DNA of 5,853 bases. Origin: Calditrichaceae bacterium. GTDB taxonomy: Bacteria > Calditrichota > Calditrichia > Calditrichales > Calditrichaceae. The stretch spans positions 1 to 5,853 of the forward strand of contig JAUXGF010000212.1 of the NCBI GenBank assembly GCA_030622395.1, read 5' to 3'. The notes under the pieces were generated by a model. That model had not been told where the DNA came from, made no database searches, and worked only from the letters and a program-made list of their open reading frames with translations. This document shows positions 1 through 5,151 of the stretch, piece after piece; position 1 is the stretch's first letter, and each line of letters begins with the position of its first letter. The translations under genes and the position numbers were made by a program.

Positions 1-1
1 A

Positions 2-133
2 GAGCAAAAAGAACCTCCTAAAAAAGCGGATAAAGGTTCCAGTTGTGAGTCGTGTCATACAAATAAAAAATTGCTAAAAAAGATAGCGAAACCGTTAGTA
101 GAAAGCGGTAAGAAAGAATCAGGCGAAGGCTGA
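2..133 (+). CDS. Upstream part of multiheme cytochrome c, ending at an in-frame UGA (5' partial)
   Basis: The open frame enters from the window edge and runs for 43 codons to TGA at 131-133. It encodes a Lys/Glu-rich stretch with one c-type heme motif, CESCH (codons at 44-58), then a charged linker and a Gly-rich end (SGEG). Three codons after the TGA, the frame of the next gene begins in exactly the same phase, and that gene is also a multiheme cytochrome. Two readings are possible. Either this is the C-terminus of a separate small cytochrome, or it is the N-terminal section of one protein in which UGA is decoded as selenocysteine. I favour the second because the downstream part lacks a signal peptide and a SECIS-like hairpin follows the UGA. 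The real start, with the expected signal peptide, lies before position 1, and more heme motifs may precede this one. Confidence 0.7.
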   Translation, partial: EQKEPPKKADKGSSCESCHTNKKLLKKIAKPLVESGKKESGEG

Positions 134-163
134 GGCGGCACAGTGTCTCAGTTAGAGCCATGG
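131..163 (+). promoter_or_regulatory. Candidate bacterial SECIS element following in-frame UGA
   Basis: The RNA just after UGA 131-133 can fold into a small hairpin. Bases 147-149 (CUC) pair with 155-157 (GAG) around loop AGUUA (150-154). U146 is bulged and G145 pairs with C158. Lower pairs G143-C159, A142-U161 and C141-G162 are possible if U144 and A160 are bulged. Exactly 16 nt separate the UGA from the loop, and G151 is the second loop base. Known bacterial SECIS elements (for example E. coli fdhF) have a bulged U three pairs below the loop and a G in the first two loop bases, at about this distance. The stem is short, so it is weak evidence alone; it counts because the frame continues on both sides of the UGA. 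Confidence 0.5.
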
Positions 164-1261
164 AAAAGAGTTTATGTTAAAAAACAATTTTTAGAAACAG
201 TACACGGTGAATTAGGCTGTATTACTTGTCACGGTGGAGATGATAAAAGTTTTAACAAAAAAAGCGCGCATCAAAATTTGATAATTTATCCAAGCGAACA
301 GGCTGAAACCTATTGCGCCGACTGCCATGAGGATGAAGTCGCTTCTTTTAAGTCAAGTTTGCATTGGAATCAGGAAGGATATTTTGAACGCTTTAAAGTG
401 CGCGCTGGCGGTAAGGATATTAGAAAGACCAAACATTTATTAGATGAATTTAATAAAGATTGCGGAAAGTGCCATACGAGCTGCGGACAATGTCATGTCG
501 TCCGCCCAATAGCAGTAAACGGCGGTCTTAATTGGCGGCATATCTTTAAAGCAACGCCAAATTTAAAAAATAACTGTACGGCTTGCCATGGCTCGCGGAT
601 CGGGAAGGAATATACCGGCGAAAACGAAGGATTAAAGGAAGATATTCATTATACAAATTTGGCAGGCGTTATGAAATGTGAGGATTGCCATTCGGCGGAA
701 GAGATGCACGGAAGCGGAGAAAAATTGACCTCCCGCTACGATGTAAATAATCATGCCGCTCCTAAGTGTGAAAAATGTCATGAGGATAAAAAGAATGTGA
801 ATTTATATCATCAAACTCATTGGCAGAAAACAGAAAACGCTCCCGGACTTTCCTGCCAGGTATGCCATTCACAGCCATATAAAAATTGTAACGGCTGTCA
901 TGTTGGTAAAGGAATTACAGGGGAATCTTATATGCAATTTAAAATTGGTCGTAACTATTTAAAAAGCGCCCGTCCGGAATATGATTACATCGCAGTCAGA
1001 CATATACCGATAGTACCCGATACTTATGCTAACTGGGGAGAAGGAAGCGAGTTAACGACATTTGACGCTGAGCCGACATGGAAATATGCCACACCCCATA
1101 ATATCCGCAGATGGACTGCACAGACGGATACGTTGATTACAAAAGGAAAATTGGCGGATAAATGTTTTTTAGCTTGTCATAATAATGAAAAATATTACCT
1201 GCGTATGGATTCGCTGAAAACATTTGAAAAAACCGCAAATAAACCGGTAGTTATACCTTAA
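143..1261 (+). CDS. Multiheme c-type cytochrome, probably the main part of a UGA-readthrough protein
   Basis: This 372-residue frame carries nine classical CxxCH heme-binding motifs at residues 26, 58, 107, 114, 145, 179, 209, 238 and 249, plus a CFLACH (CxxxCH) variant at 341-346. Two close pairs (107/114 and 238/249) are typical of packed multiheme cytochromes. Many extra His residues could serve as distal heme ligands. Such proteins carry electrons in the periplasm or at the outer membrane. The nominal GTG start at 143 is doubtful. It has no good Shine-Dalgarno site, and the N-terminus (MSQLEPWKRVYVKK) is not a signal peptide, yet heme c attachment occurs outside the cytoplasm. The frame is open upstream to the TGA at 131-133 and beyond it to another heme motif. 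I infer that the true product starts before the window and reads through that UGA as selenocysteine. The rhodanese gene follows after 43 nt with no terminator between them. Substrate unknown. Confidence 0.88.
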   Translation: MSQLEPWKRVYVKKQFLETVHGELGCITCHGGDDKSFNKKSAHQNLIIYPSEQAETYCADCHEDEVASFKSSLHWNQEGYFERFKVRAGGKDIRKTKHLLDEFNKDCGKCHTSCGQCHVVRPIAVNGGLNWRHIFKATPNLKNNCTACHGSRIGKEYTGENEGLKEDIHYTNLAGVMKCEDCHSAEEMHGSGEKLTSRYDVNNHAAPKCEKCHEDKKNVNLYHQTHWQKTENAPGLSCQVCHSQPYKNCNGCHVGKGITGESYMQFKIGRNYLKSARPEYDYIAVRHIPIVPDTYANWGEGSELTTFDAEPTWKYATPHNIRRWTAQTDTLITKGKLADKCFLACHNNEKYYLRMDSLKTFEKTANKPVVIP

Positions 1262-1292
1262 TTAATTTGTAATGTAGAAAATTTAATTTAAA

Positions 1293-1298
1293 AAGGAG
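1293..1298 (+). promoter_or_regulatory. Shine-Dalgarno site of the rhodanese gene
   Basis: AAGGAG lies 6 nt before the ATG at 1305 and fixes this start. It is one of the clearest ribosome binding sites in the window, in contrast to the poor site before GTG 143. Confidence 0.8.
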
Positions 1299-1304
1299 AG
1301 GATT

Positions 1305-2333
1305 ATGAAGTCACCTAAATCATTATTTTTAACGCTGTTTTTATCATTAACAATTCTTTTGGGGTTTTATGAAATTAAAGCCGGAGATATTAACGAATTT
1401 AATGAAGTAACAAAAACAGGTGATGTTTATTTTACAAATTACAAAACCAGTGGAGACGAAAGTCCAAATATTACTATTGCCGATCTTAAAGAAAAAATTG
1501 ATGATGAAGAAGACCTTTATATTATTGATTGGCGTAAACCCGATGATTATAAACAGGCTCATGTTACAGGCGCAGTCAATATGTCTATTAAAAAATTAGT
1601 GTCAAACTGGGATCAGTTGCCTAAAGATAAGCTCATCATCAATATGTGCTATACCGGACAAACCGCCAGCCATGCTACTGCCGTTATGAATCTTGCCGGA
1701 TTAGAAGCGCGTAATCTTTTATTCGGGATGTGTTCAATAACAGCCAATCCTGAAATAATTAATAATACCGATAAGTGGGTGAAAGCGAAAAAAGATATCT
1801 ATCTTAAGGAATTAGAAAAGAAATCTAATGAAAAAACAGAAACTTATGATTTTCCAAAATTAAATACCGGTAAAGAAAATGCCGTCGAGATTATCAAAAG
1901 CCGTTTTGATACATATATAAATAAAGAGATAGTTGAAGAAACAAAAAAAGCATGGGCGATTTTTGGCGATTACGATGATCTTTTTTCAAATCCGGATGAT
2001 TACTTTATCGTAAATTATTGGCCTGAAGAAAAATATTTAAATGCGGGTCATATCCCGACAGCTTATTGTTTCCCACCGAAAGCATCATTGAAAACAACGG
2101 AAGACTTAAAATATTTGCCCACAGATGATGATACAAAAATTATTGTTTATTGTTTTACCGGTCAAACATCATCACAAGTTACCGCCTATTTGCGTATTCT
2201 AGGATACAACTCATGGAGTCTGTCTTTTGGTATAAACGGTTTCGCGACAAGCGCCATGCCAAAATACAAAGCGCCTAAAGACGCCGATACAGAAGAATAT
2301 ATGAAAATTGTAACTTTATCTGAAAAAAAATAG
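1305..2333 (+). CDS. Exported tandem-rhodanese-domain protein
   Basis: The 342-residue protein starts with a clear signal peptide: Lys near the N-terminus, a hydrophobic core at residues 7-22, and likely cleavage after EIKA at about residue 26. Two rhodanese-like domains follow. The first (about 55-145) has DWRKPDDY...HVTGAVN and an active-site loop CYTGQTAS with Cys115. The second (about 215-320) has HIPTAYCFP and CFTGQTSS with Cys283. Both catalytic Cys are kept, so both domains could carry persulfide or perselenide; usually only one domain of a tandem rhodanese is active. Extra Cys at 143 and 255 are notable. It should act in the periplasm or on the cell surface. There is no lipobox Cys after the signal. 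The 43-nt gap from the cytochrome gene suggests one operon. Tandem-rhodanese proteins also accompany cytochromes in Geobacter ext-type clusters (from memory), so an ExtH-like role is possible but unproven. Confidence 0.88.
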   Translation: MKSPKSLFLTLFLSLTILLGFYEIKAGDINEFNEVTKTGDVYFTNYKTSGDESPNITIADLKEKIDDEEDLYIIDWRKPDDYKQAHVTGAVNMSIKKLVSNWDQLPKDKLIINMCYTGQTASHATAVMNLAGLEARNLLFGMCSITANPEIINNTDKWVKAKKDIYLKELEKKSNEKTETYDFPKLNTGKENAVEIIKSRFDTYINKEIVEETKKAWAIFGDYDDLFSNPDDYFIVNYWPEEKYLNAGHIPTAYCFPPKASLKTTEDLKYLPTDDDTKIIVYCFTGQTSSQVTAYLRILGYNSWSLSFGINGFATSAMPKYKAPKDADTEEYMKIVTLSEKK

Positions 2334-2475
2334 CGAAACAAAAATGATATTGTAAAAAAGGTTATGAGTTTGCAAATAAACTACTGATCCGCTTTCTTCA
2401 TGCACGGCTAAAAGCTTTCATTTACTTTAGCTCACTTTTAACTTTAGTCACTTTAATTTATTTTAATGGTAAGCC
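2334..2475 (+). other. Spacer between rhodanese gene and dapD
   Basis: No gene is seen in this AT-rich spacer. Bases 2407-2412 (GCTAAA) and 2426-2431 (TTTAGC) can form a 6-bp stem with a 13-nt loop, followed by T-rich sequence; this is at best a weak terminator. Just downstream is an imperfect tandem repeat, with ACTTTAGCTCACTTTTAA at 2424-2441 resembling ACTTTAGTCACTTTAA at 2441-2456. The dapD promoter probably lies here, but no convincing -35/-10 pair is visible. Confidence 0.35.
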
Positions 2476-3309
2476 ATGGATTTAGAAAAACGTATTGAAC
2501 AGTTGTTTTCATCGCCGGTAAAGGAACATTATGGGGATGAATACTTCAGAGCTTTTTATGAATTTAAACATGAATTAAACCACGGGATAATTCGTATCGC
2601 CGAAAAACAAGGCGATAATTGGATTGTTAACAATTGGGTAAAAAAGGGGATCTTGCTTGGATTCCGTATCGGAGAGCTGCAGGATATTTCCATAAATGAT
2701 GATTTCGTTTATTTTGATAAAAGCACTTATCCTTTAAAAACCATGTCTCTTAAAGATGAAGTAAGGCTTGTGCCCGGCGGTTCTTCGATACGCGATGGCT
2801 GTTATGTGAGCCCCGGCGTGGTTTGTATGCCGCCTATGTACATTAATGTCGGCGCTTATGTTGGTTCGGATACGATGATTGATTCCCATGCCCTTGTCGG
2901 TTCCTGCGCCCAGATCGGAGAAAGGGTGCATTTAAGCGCTGCGGCGCAAATCGGTGGAGTGTTAGAACCTATCGGTGCTCTGCCGGTAATTATTGAAGAC
3001 GATGTTTTAGTCGGCGGCAACTGCGGAATTTTTGAAGGGACAATCGTCAGGCGGGGAGCGGTAATCGCCGCCGGCACAATAATAACCGGCGGAACGCCTG
3101 TTTATGATTTAGTCAAAAATAAAATTTACCGTAAGAAGGATGAATCGCCTTTAGAGATACCTGAGGGCGCCGTTGTAGTTTCCGGTACACGTCCTTTGAG
3201 CAAGGGCTGGGGCAAAGAGATGGGCTTATCAATAAACACTCCGCTTATTATTAAATACAGAGATGAGAAAACAGATCAGTCTGTAGAGCTTGAGGAGTGG
3301 TTAAGGTGA
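2476..3309 (+). CDS. dapD: 2,3,4,5-tetrahydropyridine-2,6-dicarboxylate N-succinyltransferase
   Basis: This 277-residue protein matches the usual length of DapD (about 274 in E. coli). DapD transfers succinyl from succinyl-CoA to tetrahydrodipicolinate in the cytoplasm, a step of the succinylase route to meso-diaminopimelate and lysine. The N-terminal helical part (1-90) has the family-like stretch GIIRIAEKQGDNWIVNNWVK. Residues about 100-235 form a left-handed beta-helix of hexapeptide repeats with MPPMYINVGAYV, TMIDSHALVGSCAQIG and GGVLEPIGALPVIIEDD. Asp136 and Glu187 align with the residues proposed as catalytic in mycobacterial DapD. The C-terminus has GAVVVSGTRPLSKG. In-frame TAA at 2470-2472 rules out an earlier start, and the ribosome binding site is weak. 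The gene ends in tandem TGA TGA codons. It stands alone here, with no other dap gene in view. Confidence 0.96.
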   Translation: MDLEKRIEQLFSSPVKEHYGDEYFRAFYEFKHELNHGIIRIAEKQGDNWIVNNWVKKGILLGFRIGELQDISINDDFVYFDKSTYPLKTMSLKDEVRLVPGGSSIRDGCYVSPGVVCMPPMYINVGAYVGSDTMIDSHALVGSCAQIGERVHLSAAAQIGGVLEPIGALPVIIEDDVLVGGNCGIFEGTIVRRGAVIAAGTIITGGTPVYDLVKNKIYRKKDESPLEIPEGAVVVSGTRPLSKGWGKEMGLSINTPLIIKYRDEKTDQSVELEEWLR

Positions 3310-3576
3310 TGATATACCGTTGTTCAATAGTGAAAAATATTAACAGGGTTCTTTGTTTTACTTGACGCCGGTTTTTGGGGATATAACTATATTTTTTATA
3401 ATACTCTACATCTTTGTTTGTATCGTCTTTTCGCTTCTCATCCCTGCCATTAGCTGGATTATTCATAACCCACTGTGTTTTTTCAAACTGTCTTTATAAA
3501 TTTCAAATATTACTAATATAATGATTAATTTTGTCGAAAGAGTAAATATTATGATTTTTATATTTTTATAAGTAGC
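3310..3576 (+). other. AT-rich spacer between dapD and the TetR gene
   Basis: About 270 bases with no supported gene. A short reading frame on the minus strand covers much of it and runs into the 3' end of dapD, but it has no recognisable domain. No clear hairpin with a T-tract marks the end of the dapD transcript. The last 60 bases become very AT-rich and include TATAAG at 3567-3572, a possible -10 box for the regulator gene, though without a good -35 partner. Confidence 0.4.
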
Positions 3577-3594
3577 TTAATGAACGTTCATTCA
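3577..3594 (+). promoter_or_regulatory. Dyad operator, probable autoregulatory FadR/TetR site
   Basis: TTAATGAACGTTCATTCA is an 18-bp dyad with 8 of 9 positions matching between arms; its core AATGAACGTTCATT (3579-3592) is a perfect palindrome. It lies 14 bp before the regulator's ATG and just downstream of a possible -10 (TATAAG, 3567-3572). A bound dimer there would block transcription. The outer sequence closely matches the Bacillus FadR operator pattern TGAATGA-n4-TCATTCA as I remember it, with one arm mismatch. This fits the FadR-like protein encoded next to it. Confidence 0.7.
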
Positions 3595-3608
3595 TAATTA
3601 GAGGGGAA

Positions 3609-4208
3609 ATGAAAAAACAATCACCGAAGAAACTCCAAAGAAAAACAGAAATCGTTGAAGCCGCCGTGAAGGTATTCGCAGAAAAAGGATTTTTTAAGGC
3701 TAAGGTTTCCGATGTGGCAAAAGAGGCGGGGATCGCTGATGGAACGGTTTATCTTCATTTCAAAAACAAAGATGATTTATTAATTTATTTATTTGAAAAT
3801 AAAATGGAACATATTTTGATGCGTTTTAATTCTCAGCTCGCAGAAAGTATCGATCCTATTGAAAAGATGAAGCTATTTTTCCAAATATATTTTAAAATAA
3901 TTAAGGAAGATAAAAAATTAGCTGAAGTTTTCCAGGTTGAACTAAGACAGTCCGTCAAGTTTTTAAAAGATTATCACAATCAAAAGTTTATTGATTTTTT
4001 GAATATTATTGGCGGTATCATTAAACAAGGAAAACAGGATGGGTTTTTTAATCCGGAATTAAATACAAATGTGACAAAAATATTAATATTCGGCGCTCTT
4101 GATGAAACCGCCCGGCAGTGGATTTTAGGGACGAATAGTAAGTATTCATTAAAAGAAGCCGTGGATCATATTTCTTCGATTTTAATTACCGGTTTGTTAA
4201 TCGTTTAA
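3609..4208 (+). CDS. TetR-family transcriptional regulator, FadR (YsiA)-like
   Basis: The 199-residue protein has an N-terminal TetR DNA-binding domain: EIVEAAVKVFAEKGF (14-28), then a helix-turn-helix with VSDVAKEAGIADGTVYLHF (33-51) as the supporting and recognition helices, followed by KNKDDLL. The C-terminal ligand domain contains ELRQS (111-115) and FGALDETARQW (161-171). Both closely resemble Bacillus subtilis FadR, the repressor of fatty acid beta-oxidation genes that is released by long-chain acyl-CoA. Length also matches FadR. GAGGGG (3601-3606) precedes the ATG with short spacing. A dyad operator just upstream suggests autorepression. No fatty acid degradation gene lies in the window, so targets would be elsewhere. 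TetR family membership is certain; acyl-CoA sensing is inferred from the C-terminal similarity and operator. Confidence 0.93.
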   Translation: MKKQSPKKLQRKTEIVEAAVKVFAEKGFFKAKVSDVAKEAGIADGTVYLHFKNKDDLLIYLFENKMEHILMRFNSQLAESIDPIEKMKLFFQIYFKIIKEDKKLAEVFQVELRQSVKFLKDYHNQKFIDFLNIIGGIIKQGKQDGFFNPELNTNVTKILIFGALDETARQWILGTNSKYSLKEAVDHISSILITGLLIV

Positions 4209-4216
4209 AAAATTCG

Positions 4217-4250
4217 TAATAGTTCAATTATTTCAAGCTGCGCACTATTA
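4217..4250 (+). repeat. Small inverted repeat after the TetR gene
   Basis: TAATAGT at 4217-4223 and ACTATTA at 4244-4250 are exact reverse complements around a 20-nt loop. The stem is AT-rich and no T-tract follows, so it is a poor rho-independent terminator. It might only mark the end of the tetR transcript or the edge of the adjoining repeat. Confidence 0.3.
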
Positions 4251-4270
4251 TTAAGGGTGATTATTTGGGC

Positions 4271-4365
4271 GGAGAGCGTAAAGCGTGGAGCGTTAAGCGA
4301 AGGTTAAGAAAAGAGTATTACGTAATTCCGCTCTACGCTTCCCGCTTCCCGCTCTACGCTTTACG
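4271..4365 (+). repeat. Long imperfect inverted repeat (REP-like element)
   Basis: Bases 4277-4299 and 4343-4365 form 23-nt arms that pair with one G-U wobble and two mismatches, around a 43-nt loop. The arms are built from short GAGCG/AAGCG units (CGCTCTACGCTT on the other side). The right side also contains CCGCTCTACGCTT twice (4328-4340 and 4349-4361), so the left arm can pair in shifted register. Such modular intergenic repeats are usually dispersed in many copies in a genome. It lies between the tetR and cheB-like genes and could act as a transcript-end structure. No transposase is nearby. Confidence 0.65.
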
Positions 4366-4398
4366 ATGTTTTGTTATATTAACCCTCAAGGTTCTGTT

Positions 4399-4965
4399 AT
4401 GAATTATGAAGCGGTAGTTATAGGCGTATCGGCAGGAGGAATGCAGGCGCTTAAATTTATATTTTCTAATCTGAGTAATAATTTTACTATACCGGTCATC
4501 GTTGTACAGCATCTGCATTCTCATTCCGATGGTTTTTTAACGCATCATTTAAACGAGAATAGTTCGTTGCATATAAAGGAAGCGGAAGAAAAGGAGATGA
4601 TCAAACCCTCAACAGTTTATATAGCGCCGCCCAATTATCATTTAATGATAGAAGATGATAAAACATTATCTCTTTCTATTGAAGCCCGCGTGAATTATTG
4701 CAGACCTTCTATAGATATTTTATTTGAATCGGCTGTCGATGTATACGGCTCAAAACTTATTGGAATAATATTGACCGGCGCTAATGACGACGGCGCTAAA
4801 GGGATGAAAAAAATTAAAACACATGGCGGGCTGACCGTCATACAAGATCCTGCGACTGCCGAAGTGGGAATTATGCCTTTGGCAGTACTTAAACATACAA
4901 AAGTTGATCATGTTTTTAAGCTTGAAGAGATCGTGAAATTTCTTGAAAAATTAAATAAAACGTAG
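4399..4965 (+). CDS. Stand-alone CheB-type protein-glutamate methylesterase domain
   Basis: The protein is 188 residues from ATG 4399 and consists only of a CheB methylesterase domain. CheB enzymes hydrolyse methyl-glutamate (or deamidate glutamine) on chemoreceptors. The catalytic triad is visible: Ser11 in GVSAGG, His38 in VVQHLH, and Asp131 in LTGANDDGAKGM. VIQDPATAEVGIMP also matches the family. The N-terminal receiver domain and linker of classical CheB are absent, as in many CheB proteins of alternative chemosensory or CheB/CheR-type signalling loci. An ATG at 4366 would add 11 residues, but it directly abuts the inverted repeat and has no ribosome binding site. ATG 4399 has AAGG at 4388-4391 with 7-nt spacing and starts right at the domain (MNYEAVVIGVSAGG). 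The response-regulator hybrid downstream may supply the receiver function. No CheR or receptor is in view. Confidence 0.92.
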   Translation: MNYEAVVIGVSAGGMQALKFIFSNLSNNFTIPVIVVQHLHSHSDGFLTHHLNENSSLHIKEAEEKEMIKPSTVYIAPPNYHLMIEDDKTLSLSIEARVNYCRPSIDILFESAVDVYGSKLIGIILTGANDDGAKGMKKIKTHGGLTVIQDPATAEVGIMPLAVLKHTKVDHVFKLEEIVKFLEKLNKT

Positions 4966-4980
4966 CAGTTTATGTGAAGA

Positions 4981-5107
4981 ATTGAATTAATGAATTATTG
5001 AATTAATGGAATGGTGAAGAATTGCTCGGCGGCGCTCCGCAGGAGTCCCCCTGGAAAAGCCATTCCCTTGAGAAAGGAGTTCCATTACTCCAATTCTCCA
5101 CTATTAC
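4981..5107 (+). repeat. Repeat-rich intergenic element: direct and inverted repeats
   Basis: ATTGAATTAATG occurs exactly at 4981-4992 and 4997-5008. Bases 5008-5024 and 5091-5107 form 17-nt inverted arms (14 of 17 matched) that flank a 66-nt interior. The interior is much more GC-rich than its surroundings and holds a small hairpin (CTCC/GGAG near 5035-5044). GGAATGG (5008-5014) is also the reverse complement of CCATTCC (5060-5066), allowing an alternative fold. There is no coding potential. The structure suggests a small dispersed repeat or a non-autonomous element, not a simple terminator. Confidence 0.5.
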
Positions 5108-5151
5108 ACTTAAACAAATTTAAAATCTTGTAGATAAAAATTAGGTGATTT

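Noticed and set aside
131..133. General reassignment of UGA to Trp or Gly (alternative genetic code)
   Set aside because: Trp is encoded by TGG throughout, and dapD ends at TGA at its normal family length, so UGA acts as a stop in this genome. Only context-dependent recoding fits.
1347..1562. Minus-strand frame under the rhodanese gene
   Set aside because: It is antisense to a well-supported gene and its Ile/Phe-rich translation is an artefact of AT-rich codons on the other strand.
2401..2440. Rho-independent terminator after the rhodanese gene
   Set aside because: The stem is only 6 bp and AT-rich with a 13-nt loop and no continuous T-tract. It is noted in the spacer entry, not called as a terminator.
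2734..3077. Two minus-strand frames within dapD
   Set aside because: Both are antisense to the conserved beta-helix coding region of dapD and show no protein family features.
3251..3490. Minus-strand frame, Lys-rich, overlapping the dapD 3' end
   Set aside because: It has no recognisable domain and no evident ribosome binding site, overlaps a solid gene, and its composition is what AT-rich DNA gives by chance.
4366..4398. Longer N-terminus for the CheB-like protein starting at ATG 4366
   Set aside because: The ATG directly follows the inverted repeat, has no ribosome binding site, and adds residues outside the domain. ATG 4399 has AAGG at suitable spacing.
4271..5107. CRISPR array
   Set aside because: The repeats are imperfect, few, differently oriented and lack regular spacers of constant length.
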